Of a stretch of DNA of 37,403 nucleotides, positions 1 through 7,254 are shown piece after piece. The position numbers and the translations under genes were made by a program. Within the stretch, counting starts at the first letter, position 1, and each line of letters starts with the position of its first letter. The DNA comes from Candidatus Poribacteria bacterium (lineage in GTDB: Bacteria > Poribacteria > WGA-4E > WGA-3G): contig JAGFCB010000256.1 of the NCBI GenBank assembly GCA_022394775.1, positions 1-37,403 on the forward strand, read 5' to 3'. Below the pieces are notes generated by a model. The model ran no database searches. It was not told where the DNA came from and was given only the letters and a program-made list of their open reading frames with translations.

Positions 1-28
1 AAAGTTTAGGAGAATTTTTCAGATTTTT

Positions 29-57
29 TTGACTTTTACGAAAATTATGGATATAAT
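29..57 (+). promoter_or_regulatory. Sigma-70-type promoter P1 of the porin gene
   Basis: TTGACT at 29-34 and TATAAT at 52-57 are separated by exactly 17 bp, close to the housekeeping consensus. It lies about 200 bp before the porin start. The block is repeated imperfectly at 93-147, so P1 looks like the upstream copy of a duplicated promoter. No clear Fur box follows this copy. Confidence 0.65.
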
Positions 58-100
58 TAACCCAATTCGTGTGATTTTTTGAAAAATTATCGCGATTTTT

Positions 101-129
101 TTGACATCCTCGTGAATTATGTGTATAAT
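101..129 (+). promoter_or_regulatory. Sigma-70-type promoter P2 of the porin gene
   Basis: TTGACA at 101-106 and TATAAT at 124-129 with a 17-bp spacer are perfect consensus hexamers. A Fur-type palindrome begins 4 bp after the -10 element and would cover the expected transcription start, the classic arrangement for iron repression. Confidence 0.8.
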
Positions 130-132
130 TAA

Positions 133-151
133 GATAATGAGATTCGTTATC
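133..151. promoter_or_regulatory. Fur box overlapping the P2 start site
   Basis: GATAATGAGATTCGTTATC is an 8-3-8 inverted repeat with one mismatch between arms and closely resembles the classical Fur box GATAATGATAATCATTATC. It lies 3 bp past the P2 -10 element, so binding should occlude transcription initiation. Fur recognition is inferred from the consensus and from the iron-related genes downstream. Confidence 0.8.
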
Positions 152-224
152 AATTTTTTCAGTGGCGGAATCTCTGGTAAATATTTGAAAGTTCGTTCTA
201 TCAAGCAACTTAGCAACCGTAAAT

Positions 225-243
225 GATAATGAGTCTCAATATC
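225..243. promoter_or_regulatory. Second Fur box before the porin gene
   Basis: GATAATGAGTCTCAATATC sits inside a longer imperfect palindrome (221-247), 20 bp before the porin ATG. It shares the GATAATGAGTCTCA core with the boxes at 7214 and 11690. Its location between promoter and start codon suggests a roadblock or cooperative second site. Confidence 0.8.
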
Positions 244-262
244 ATTTATAGAATATGCATCT

Positions 263-1510
263 ATGAAGAAAAAACTGGTTTTCCTCACTATTTGGGGAAT
301 GTTTATTTTCCTAAGTGTCAGTGCTATTGCTGAATCAAATCCGTTCTTAATCTCTGGGTACGGGGTGATTAACTACTCCCATTTCGATTGGGAACTCGAT
401 CCAGACAGGCGTGCTGCTATTGATGTGGAACGCTTCGTCATCACCCCAAAATACCGTATCAACGACACCATCCGACTGGAATCGGAACTCGAATTTGAAC
501 ACGGCGGTACCGGTAGCACGATGGAATTTGACAAATTTGAAGAGTTCGGGGAATTTGAAACCGAGATTGAAAAAGGCGGCGAAGTGATTGTCGAAAAACT
601 TGCCGCTGTCTTCTCCTTCCACCCATTTCTTAACTTCCGCGTCGGACATATCATCGTCCCTGTAGGGCTTGTAGCGAAACGACATCGACCCCAACACTAC
701 TTCACAACAACCCGTCCCGAAGCGGAGACACACCTTATTCCGACGATTTGGCATGAAACCGGTGTCGAATTTTTCGGATCGCTTGGTTCACTGAACTATC
801 AAGCACAAATTGTCAACGGCTTGGATTCAACGGGTTTCAGTTCACGACACTGGATAGTCCGCGGACACCAACTGCGGTTTGAAACTGCCAATGCTGAGGC
901 ACCGGCGTTCGTTGGACGACTTGATTACGCGTTTAATGAGAACGCGACCGTCGGTATCTCTGGCTACTACGGAGACACAGCGGCGAACCGCCCGAAACCA
1001 GATGTAGATTTCGACGCACACGTCGGGATTGTGAGTCTTCATGGATTTTATGAGATGAATTCGGTGAAGATCCGAGGGCTGTTCCTTTGGGGTGCTCTCG
1101 AAAATGCCGATCGGTTGTCCAAAGTCAACCGTGCCCTCTCTAATAACCTCAATGTGAAACGGACACCGATAGGCAGTTCGGCTCTCGGTTACTATATCGA
1201 GGCGGGCTACGATATTTTATCATTTTTCAGGCAACCCAATAACAGCGCGGAACATGACGACCTGAAGGACAAGCTACCAGACAAGGTCTTAGATGTTTTC
1301 GCGCGTTACGATTTTTACGATACGATGGCGAGTGTTGAAGGGATTATCTTCGACAATCCGCGGTGGGAGAGAACGACGTGGACCTTCGGGATTAACTACC
1401 ACGTTCATCCAAAGATAGTTTTCAAGAGCCACTACTCCCTCCGACGGTTAGCGACGAAGGACAAAAACAGGGAAAACACCTTTGCATTCGGCTTCGGTTT
1501 TCAATATTGA
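263..1510 (+). CDS. Outer-membrane beta-barrel porin (phosphate-selective porin O/P-like)
   Basis: The 415-residue protein starts with a cleavable signal peptide (KKK, hydrophobic stretch to about residue 22, AIAES junction). The rest is a string of amphipathic beta strands rich in aromatic and acidic residues, ending in FGFGFQY with a terminal aromatic residue, the usual outer-membrane barrel signature. Length and strand pattern fit OprO/OprP-like porins. Two Fur-type sites and tandem promoters precede it, and an imelysin gene follows, so an iron-related or iron-regulated uptake pore is likely. The substrate cannot be read from sequence. No convincing Shine-Dalgarno sequence precedes the ATG. 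The gene is followed by an intrinsic terminator, so it may be a monocistronic unit. Confidence 0.75.
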   Translation: MKKKLVFLTIWGMFIFLSVSAIAESNPFLISGYGVINYSHFDWELDPDRRAAIDVERFVITPKYRINDTIRLESELEFEHGGTGSTMEFDKFEEFGEFETEIEKGGEVIVEKLAAVFSFHPFLNFRVGHIIVPVGLVAKRHRPQHYFTTTRPEAETHLIPTIWHETGVEFFGSLGSLNYQAQIVNGLDSTGFSSRHWIVRGHQLRFETANAEAPAFVGRLDYAFNENATVGISGYYGDTAANRPKPDVDFDAHVGIVSLHGFYEMNSVKIRGLFLWGALENADRLSKVNRALSNNLNVKRTPIGSSALGYYIEAGYDILSFFRQPNNSAEHDDLKDKLPDKVLDVFARYDFYDTMASVEGIIFDNPRWERTTWTFGINYHVHPKIVFKSHYSLRRLATKDKNRENTFAFGFGFQY

Positions 1511-1525
1511 TAATAATTTTCAGTT

Positions 1526-1559
1526 AAAGAGGCGGCTGCTGAGCAGCCACTTCTTTTTT
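1526..1559 (+). terminator. Rho-independent terminator after the porin gene
   Basis: A GC-rich hairpin with arms GGCTGC and GCAGCC, extended by AAGAG/CTTCTT pairing, is followed by a run of T. It starts 16 bp after the porin stop codon. Confidence 0.8.
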
Positions 1560-1597
1560 ACTAACTGACAACTAATAACCATACCATGGAGGTATCT

Positions 1598-2692
1598 ATG
1601 AAACTCTATAAGATTTGGACACTTTTTTGTTGTTTGTTACTTGCATCCGCTTTTGTTGTAGGATGCGGAAGTGACGATGAAACAGATGAGCATGACGACC
1701 ACGACCACGGTGAAGCTTTTGATGCCAGCACGATGCTCAACGACTTTGCCAATACCGTTGTATTAGCCACATACAGTGATTTGGACAACAAGGCAGGTGA
1801 GTTATTGTTGACTGTCAAGGCATTGGAATCTGATACTTCGCAAGCAAATCTTGAAAAAGCGCAGCAGGCGTGGAAAGCGACAAGAAAACCGTGGGAACAG
1901 AGTGAATCGTTCCTATTCGGTCCCGTCGATACACAAGGGCTTGATCCAGCGTTAGACAGTTGGCCCGTTGATCACGTTAACCTACAATCTGTTCTCGATA
2001 GCGGTGATGATTTAACTGTTGACTTCGTTAGCGGTTTAGAAGATACGCAGAAAGGATTTCACACAATTGAGTTTTTGCTGTTCCGCGATGGCAACCAACG
2101 CAAAGCATCGGATATAACGGATCGCGAATTGGCGTACCTCGTTTCAACGACAGAGAATCTTAAAGCGAGCACCGCTCAACTACGGTTAGCCTGGGCACCA
2201 GAAGGCGAAAATTTCAGTAACATCGTCGCACAGGCAGGTGCTGGCAGCACCGTTTATCCATCGCAGAGCGCTGCGGTGCAAGAGATGGTTAACGGCATGA
2301 TTGTCATCGCTGATGAAGTCGCGAACGGGAAAATCTCTGACCCTTACAACGAATCTGACACGACCCTTGTTGAATCTCAGTTTAGTTTCAATTCCATCTC
2401 AGATTTCCAAGACAATATCCGCGGGATTCAGAACGTCTATCTGGGGAATTTTATGACTGATGGGCAAGGACTCAATGTGTTTGTGAACAGTAAGGATGCA
2501 GATTTAGATGCCCGCTTCCAGCAAGAGGTGCAGGCTGCGATCGACGCTATTGGCGCGATACCTGATCCTTTCCGCGATTCAATCACTGCGAACCGCAGTG
2601 CTGTCCAAGCGGCAATTGACGCTGTCAGTAAGGTTCAACAGACGCTCGAACAGGATATACTCTCGCTCGTTCAATCGAGTGAGTTTAATTAA
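1598..2692 (+). CDS. Imelysin-family (ICMP/EfeO-like) iron-regulated lipoprotein
   Basis: The start at 1598 is chosen over the in-frame ATG at 1586 because GGAGG lies 5 bp before it; this gives 364 residues. A lipobox (FVVGC, lipid Cys23) is followed by a His/Asp-rich stretch (EHDDHDHG) that could bind metal. The imelysin hallmark GxHxxE is present as GFHTIE at residues 153-158, and an RKPWEQSE...FGP segment typical of the family precedes it. Imelysin-type proteins are periplasmic, iron-regulated and implicated in iron uptake; proteolysis (peptidase M75) is doubtful for many members. The following gene encodes a DHOR di-haem protein, a known genomic partner of imelysins. It is probably lipid-anchored facing the periplasm. 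Confidence 0.88.
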   Translation: MKLYKIWTLFCCLLLASAFVVGCGSDDETDEHDDHDHGEAFDASTMLNDFANTVVLATYSDLDNKAGELLLTVKALESDTSQANLEKAQQAWKATRKPWEQSESFLFGPVDTQGLDPALDSWPVDHVNLQSVLDSGDDLTVDFVSGLEDTQKGFHTIEFLLFRDGNQRKASDITDRELAYLVSTTENLKASTAQLRLAWAPEGENFSNIVAQAGAGSTVYPSQSAAVQEMVNGMIVIADEVANGKISDPYNESDTTLVESQFSFNSISDFQDNIRGIQNVYLGNFMTDGQGLNVFVNSKDADLDARFQQEVQAAIDAIGAIPDPFRDSITANRSAVQAAIDAVSKVQQTLEQDILSLVQSSEFN

Positions 2693-2694
2693 TA

Positions 2695-2720
2695 GTAGTA
2701 GGCACGCTCTGGCGTGCCGT
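2695..2720 (+). repeat. GTAGTA-flanked hairpin repeat, copy 1
   Basis: GTAGTA is followed by a perfect palindrome with arms GGCACGC and GCGTGCC around TCTG, then GT. It begins just after the imelysin stop codon. Copies at 15851-15876 and 29394-29418 keep the GTAGTA flank and trailing CCGT but have different, still complementary arms. Confidence 0.75.
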
Positions 2721-2771
2721 AACACTTAGTTCTGAAATATGTAAATGCGAAAGGGCTATTTCGTTTTTATA

Positions 2772-2795
2772 GGGAACAGCCATTGTGCTGTTCCC
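2772..2795 (+). other. Leader hairpin before the di-haem oxidoreductase gene
   Basis: Perfect 9-bp arms GGGAACAGC and GCTGTTCCC enclose a 6-nt loop, 30 bp before the chosen start of the DHOR gene. There is no T-run directly after it, so it is more likely a leader structure or small dispersed palindrome than a strong terminator. Confidence 0.55.
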
Positions 2796-2825
2796 GCATT
2801 ATACATTTATACCCCAGTGACAGAG

Positions 2826-4226
2826 ATGAAATATTTTCGCAAGTTATTCTACCTAATTCTTTTCGTGTCAATTCTGCTGACAGCTTGCAGTTCAGAGTCT
2901 CCGGTAGTTGTAGACTCACCACCCGTATTTTCGACAAGTGAACTATCCGGTGGTGAGACGACTATCTTCGATGCCTCAAGCCACGCTTTCTCAATTCCTG
3001 CCCCCAACCTTTCGGAGGCAGCACTTGAAAAGCATCTCGAAGGTGATGTCGAATTTGAAGCGGTATTTGTCACAGCACCCGCGGTCATAAATCCAGGGCT
3101 GGGACCGATCTACAACAACGTTTCGTGCATCAACTGTCATTCCCGTGACGGTCGCGGACGTCCCCCGGTTGCGGACGAAGGCCTTGTGTCGCTACTCTTC
3201 AGACTTAGCCTCCCAAAGACTGAAGATGCAATGGACGGGAAGCCTCCTATTCCAGTACCCGGGTTCGGAACGCAACTCAACAATCGCGCAATTATCAATG
3301 CAAATCCAGAGGGTAAAGTCAAAATTGATTATACGGAGCAGACCCTGACGACCGAAGACGGCACGCGTGTACATCTGCGTTACCCAGATTACACGCTTAC
3401 GGAAACCTATCAACCGTTGCCAGAGGCGGTCGAAGTATCACCACGCGTTGCACCGGCTGTCTTTGGACTCGGTTTGCTCGAAGCGATTCCTGAAGACGTT
3501 ATCCTCGCTTATGCAGATGAAACCGATACTGACGGGGACGGTATATCCGGTAAACCCAATTTTGTGTGGGATGTGGTACAACAGCGTTACACGCTCGGTC
3601 GTTTCGGTTGGAAAGCGAACCAACCGACGCTCCTTCAGCAGGTCGCAGCGGCGTATAACGACGATATGGGAATAACTACATCCCTGTTCATGACAGAAAA
3701 CTCAGCGGGACAACCGCAACTCACTGGACACAGTGCTACACCGGAGGTTAGCGACGAGATTTTAGATGTAGTGACGTTCTACGTGCAAACGTTGGCAGTC
3801 CCAGCACGACGTAACGTGGATGATCCGGAAGTTAAACAGGGTGAGCAGCTTTTCGCTGAAGCACAATGTGCCAGTTGCCATGTCCCGACGTTAAGAACCG
3901 GTGTTTTAGCCGGTGTCCCTTCAGTCAGCCACCAGACGATCCACCCATACACCGATCTATTGTTGCATGACATGGGTCCCGGGTTAGCGGACAATCGTCC
4001 TGATTTTCACGCCAGTGGTACGGAATGGCGGACACCCCCTCTGTGGGGTATCGGTTTGGTGCAAAGGGTTAACGGTCATACCAACTTCCTCCACGACGGC
4101 AGGGCACGGGATTTAATGGAAGCGATCCTCTGGCACGGCGGGGAAGCGGAGGCATCTCGGAAAGTTGTTGAACAGATGTCAAAAGCAGAACGCGATGCGC
4201 TCATTGCGTTCTTAGAATCTTTGTAA
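2826..4226 (+). CDS. DHOR/DUF1111 di-haem c-type oxidoreductase lipoprotein
   Basis: Starting at 2826 rather than the upstream in-frame 2745 gives a clean lipoprotein signal (KYFRKLFYLILF...LLTAC, Cys21) and a 466-residue protein. Two haem-attachment motifs are visible: CINCH at residues 101-105 and CASCH at 348-352. Motifs such as RGRPP after the first haem, LGRFGWKANQPTL in the middle and LHDGRARDLMEAILWHGGEA near the C terminus match the DHOR family (formerly DUF1111), annotated as putative peroxidases. It is expected to act in the periplasm, lipid-anchored. In other bacteria DHOR genes are neighbours of imelysins, and a redox role in iron acquisition is suspected. No strong Shine-Dalgarno sequence precedes the ATG (only CAGAG). 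Confidence 0.88.
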   Translation: MKYFRKLFYLILFVSILLTACSSESPVVVDSPPVFSTSELSGGETTIFDASSHAFSIPAPNLSEAALEKHLEGDVEFEAVFVTAPAVINPGLGPIYNNVSCINCHSRDGRGRPPVADEGLVSLLFRLSLPKTEDAMDGKPPIPVPGFGTQLNNRAIINANPEGKVKIDYTEQTLTTEDGTRVHLRYPDYTLTETYQPLPEAVEVSPRVAPAVFGLGLLEAIPEDVILAYADETDTDGDGISGKPNFVWDVVQQRYTLGRFGWKANQPTLLQQVAAAYNDDMGITTSLFMTENSAGQPQLTGHSATPEVSDEILDVVTFYVQTLAVPARRNVDDPEVKQGEQLFAEAQCASCHVPTLRTGVLAGVPSVSHQTIHPYTDLLLHDMGPGLADNRPDFHASGTEWRTPPLWGIGLVQRVNGHTNFLHDGRARDLMEAILWHGGEAEASRKVVEQMSKAERDALIAFLESL

Positions 4227-4270
4227 AAAGTGGAATTTCGCACCAACTGGAATTGGTGTGAGTATATATT

Positions 4271-4289
4271 GAAACTGGGTCTCAATTTC
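4271..4289. promoter_or_regulatory. Degenerate Fur-type site before the lipoprotein/TonB receptor pair
   Basis: GAAACTGGGTCTCAATTTC matches the box at 11690 in 15 of 19 positions and keeps the GGTCTCA centre. A possible -10 (TATATT, 4265-4270) abuts it, the same layout as at 124-151 and 7206-7232. A small hairpin (CACCAA/TTGGTG, 4241-4258) separates it from the preceding gene. Confidence is moderate because the left arm is poor. Confidence 0.45.
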
Positions 4290-4319
4290 AGATATGGCAA
4301 CAGATTAAGGATTTAAAAG

Positions 4320-4574
4320 ATGAACGCAACCTCTATAATACTCAGGATTTTGTTGTTGATGTGTACTATAGCAGCCAGTCTCGTTTTGTCGGGTTGTGAG
4401 AGCGATCCTATACTCGCGCCACAATCCGAAGTTGCTGAAGAGTCCGGCGGCAGCTACGGCAATACGAACCTACCGGTCGGTGGAACCAACACCACACAAA
4501 ACGATGTTACAGATGAGCAAAACGGTAAAACCGTAGGTGACCGTGCTACAATTACCAACCCAAAACGCTTTTGA
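4320..4574 (+). CDS. Small lipoprotein of unknown function
   Basis: The 84-residue product has a good lipoprotein signal (hydrophobic 6-22, LVLSGC, Cys26). It then has a short low-complexity, Asn/Thr/Gly-rich tail (about 58 residues) with no recognisable fold. It ends 19 bp before the chosen start of the TonB receptor, so the two are almost certainly co-transcribed. I recognise no family. The disordered acidic tail suggests a small accessory lipoprotein rather than an enzyme. Confidence 0.65.
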   Translation: MNATSIILRILLLMCTIAASLVLSGCESDPILAPQSEVAEESGGSYGNTNLPVGGTNTTQNDVTDEQNGKTVGDRATITNPKRF

Positions 4575-4593
4575 AGCACAGGAAATAGCATCC

Positions 4594-7107
4594 ATGCATC
4601 TTCTTTTTCATAAGGTTTGCAAGTTAGAAACATACACACGAATCATATCATTTGTAACCATTTTCACCCTCCTATTGGGGGTACCGTACTTTTGTCAAGG
4701 TTCCACTGAAATTAGTGGTAGAGTCATTGATAAAGGGACAGGGCAACCCATTTGGGGTGCCGTTGTTAAAATTGAATCGGGCGGACAGGTCTTAGCAGAA
4801 ACAAAGACGGACATAGATGGCAACTTCCTGCTTGCTCAGAACGTTCAAGGTGAGAAACAGATTCAAGTCGCTTCAAACGGCTATAATCGTCACAGCGAGA
4901 TACTCGCGTTTAACCCTAATTCAACACACAATTTGGAGATTTCGTTATCCAGTCAAACCTTTCGGTTTGCCCCGATAGAAATTATCGGCGAATCGTCGCG
5001 TATCCATAGAAAACTTACCGGGACGATGAGTATGCTCGAACCAGAAACCGTTGACCTTATCAAACCCGTTGGCACACAAGAATTACTTGAACTCATACCG
5101 GGTATTAACGGCTACGCAGACGACGGTTTTGGCAACTCGCGTTTGAGCATCGGTATCCGAGGGCTCAACCCGCGTCGAAGTGCCCGCGTACTCATTCTTG
5201 AAGATGGGATTCCGATACAACCTGCAGTTTACATCTATCCGAATGCTTACTACAATCCCCCCGCAGACCGAATCGATGCCGTTGAGGTTATTAAAAGCAG
5301 TGCTGCACTCCGATACGGACCGCAAACGATGGGTGGTGTTATCAACTACACAACACGAAAACCAGATGGGACAAAAGGATTCGCAAATCAGTTAACAGGC
5401 GGCAACAACGGGTACTACGGCGTATTTTCAGAATTAAGAGGTCTCGGAAATCCTGATAAAGTCGTGTCTGACATACAACTTCTCTATAAGCACGGGGACG
5501 GTTTTAGAGAAAATAATGCATTTGATCAGGTAAATGGAACGGTAAAAACACTTTTCCAACTCAGTAAAGAAAAAACACTCTACCTCAAACTCAACGGTAA
5601 TTATGAAAACTCAAACGCGACCTATACCGGCTTGACAGAGTACTCCTTCCAAACCGATCCGAACTTCAATCCGAAAGAACATGACAATTTTAAGATCCTG
5701 CGGACCTCACTCGACCTCATCTACACCAACAAGATCTCAACAAATCTCGTCAGTAATACGATAATGTATACAAGTGTGTTTGATCGGCGGTGGTGGCGTG
5801 AAGACGATATCTTCGTGCGTCCTGCAGCTCTTGAAACAGGGAATCTGGTGCCGGTGCCTTATTTCCAAACGGGTGACCTTGTCAGAACCGGTAATGGCAA
5901 AAGCAACTTCGGCATCCTCCGCACTTTCTACGTAGGTGGTATTGAGCAAAATTACACGCTCAATCACGGAATCGCTGGAAATGTTGGACTTGCTGAAATC
6001 GGGGGCAGGGTATACTGGGAACGTTTTATTGACGATAAGAAAACCGGAGACGCACCAGATGCACGCGATGGTTTCTACTATACCGGCACTCCCGGTTCCG
6101 AAGAAGATCCGGTGAAACTTGTAGGGCAAAGCCATCATTATGAAACAATCGCCTTAGCACTCTACGCCAAGGAACGGATGCGTTTTAGCAGATTAACTGT
6201 TACACCCGGACTACGTTTTGAAGTGTTTAAACAGGATCGGGTGGACAGGTTAAGAGGCTCGGTACTCGCAGATAAGGTTTCATCAGTTCTGTTGCCAGGG
6301 ATTGGTGCGAACTACGAACTTGGACGCTTCAACTTCTTTGGTGGTATCCACAGGGGCTATACAGCCCCCTCCAGCGGTGCCCTAAAAGTCACGAATTTTG
6401 GACAGAACATTGGTGCAGGTGGGCTTGACCTCAAACCAGAGAAAAGTTGGAACATGGAGCTCGGTTTCCGTTCCTGGGTCCCAGGCGTTATTTTAGAAAC
6501 CTCTGGATTCCTGATTAAGGTTGAAGACTTAGTCGCTGCTGGACGCGGTACAGCCTTCAAAAACTTAGGTAAAGTTGACTTGTCGGGACTGGAGATGGCA
6601 ATGAAGTTAGGAATATCGGAATTTGTATCGGTACTACCTGACCTTAACCTCTCCTATACATATCTCCAGACGAATGTTGTTGATGGCATCGTGAAATCCG
6701 CTACGATCGCCGGTAACGTTGATGTCGAATTAAATGGCAACGAATTGCCTTACGCGCCACGGCACACATTCACAATAGGATTGGCGAAACAGATTAGTGA
6801 TGTCCTCCGTTTGCGCGCAGATATGCGGTTTGTTGACGAAGTCTTCACCGACTTTGAAAATCTCCAGAAGACTTTCAACCGCGGTGATACCGGACCTATT
6901 CCAAGTTACGCAATTGTCAACGCAAGCATAAATTACAAATTAACCCGCCAGTGGCAGTTGTTTCTCACTGCCAAAAACATTTTCGATCGCGTATATATCG
7001 GGTCGCGCCTGCATTCAAATGCGGGTCAACCTGAAGCGAACTTGAGCTCAGGCATCCTAATAGGACCGAGACGACAGATACTTTTCAGTATTAAACAAGG
7101 TTTCTAA
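4594..7107 (+). CDS. FecA-like TonB-dependent siderophore/iron receptor with N-terminal carboxypeptidase-regulatory-like domain
   Basis: The ATG at 4594 is preferred to the GTG at 4537 because AGGAAA sits 8 bp upstream and it avoids overlapping the lipoprotein gene; the product is 837 residues. Order: signal sequence (to about residue 36), a carboxypeptidase D regulatory-like beta-sandwich (SGRVIDKGTGQPIWGAVV..., about 39-115), a plug domain (ELLELIPGINGYADDG..., SIGIRGLNPRRSARVLILEDG, VEVIKSSAALRYGPQTMGGVINY), then a long beta-barrel ending in a terminal Phe (FSIKQGF). The plug resembles FecA-type ferric-citrate/siderophore receptors. It imports an iron complex across the outer membrane using TonB energy. 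Its neighbours (imelysin, DHOR, DUF4856) and the Fur-type site upstream support iron as cargo. No FecI/FecR pair adjoins it. Confidence 0.9.
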   Translation: MHLLFHKVCKLETYTRIISFVTIFTLLLGVPYFCQGSTEISGRVIDKGTGQPIWGAVVKIESGGQVLAETKTDIDGNFLLAQNVQGEKQIQVASNGYNRHSEILAFNPNSTHNLEISLSSQTFRFAPIEIIGESSRIHRKLTGTMSMLEPETVDLIKPVGTQELLELIPGINGYADDGFGNSRLSIGIRGLNPRRSARVLILEDGIPIQPAVYIYPNAYYNPPADRIDAVEVIKSSAALRYGPQTMGGVINYTTRKPDGTKGFANQLTGGNNGYYGVFSELRGLGNPDKVVSDIQLLYKHGDGFRENNAFDQVNGTVKTLFQLSKEKTLYLKLNGNYENSNATYTGLTEYSFQTDPNFNPKEHDNFKILRTSLDLIYTNKISTNLVSNTIMYTSVFDRRWWREDDIFVRPAALETGNLVPVPYFQTGDLVRTGNGKSNFGILRTFYVGGIEQNYTLNHGIAGNVGLAEIGGRVYWERFIDDKKTGDAPDARDGFYYTGTPGSEEDPVKLVGQSHHYETIALALYAKERMRFSRLTVTPGLRFEVFKQDRVDRLRGSVLADKVSSVLLPGIGANYELGRFNFFGGIHRGYTAPSSGALKVTNFGQNIGAGGLDLKPEKSWNMELGFRSWVPGVILETSGFLIKVEDLVAAGRGTAFKNLGKVDLSGLEMAMKLGISEFVSVLPDLNLSYTYLQTNVVDGIVKSATIAGNVDVELNGNELPYAPRHTFTIGLAKQISDVLRLRADMRFVDEVFTDFENLQKTFNRGDTGPIPSYAIVNASINYKLTRQWQLFLTAKNIFDRVYIGSRLHSNAGQPEANLSSGILIGPRRQILFSIKQGF

Positions 7108-7122
7108 TGTTGGCGTAGGTTG

Positions 7123-7162
7123 AAAATGGGGTGTGATTCAATTGTGTATGCATCCCATTTTT
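7123..7162 (+). terminator. Terminator after the TonB receptor gene
   Basis: AAAATGGG and CCCATTTT arms form a hairpin with a long loop (extended by TG/CA pairing), ending in TTTTTAAA. It lies 16 bp after the stop codon. Confidence 0.6.
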
Positions 7163-7182
7163 AAAACCACTCCAAAGTACAC

Positions 7183-7211
7183 TTACCAACAATGGAAGTA
7201 AAAAATATTCT
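7183..7211 (+). promoter_or_regulatory. Likely promoter of the DUF4856 gene
   Basis: TTACCA at 7183-7188 and TATTCT at 7206-7211 are spaced by 17 bp. The -10 ends 2 bp before a perfect Fur palindrome, mirroring the layout of porin promoter P2. The hexamers are individually weak. Confidence 0.5.
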
Positions 7212-7213
7212 TA

Positions 7214-7232
7214 GATAATGAGTCTCATTATC
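7214..7232. promoter_or_regulatory. Perfect Fur box before the DUF4856 gene
   Basis: GATAATGAGTCTCATTATC is a perfect 8-3-8 inverted repeat (10-3-10 if 7212-7234 is counted). It differs from the classical Fur consensus only in the central bases. It is the best-conserved site in the window and lies 22 bp before the start codon. Confidence 0.9.
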
Positions 7233-7254
7233 TATAAACTATAAAGGAGTAAAC

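Noticed and set aside
19..288. 89-codon minus-strand open frame in the porin leader
   Set aside because: It is low-complexity Ile/Lys-rich translation of AT-rich DNA overlapping two promoters and two Fur boxes.
4537..4593. GTG 4537 as the start of the TonB receptor
   Set aside because: It would overlap the lipoprotein gene and lacks a ribosome-binding site; ATG 4594 has AGGAAA at good spacing and begins a plausible signal sequence.
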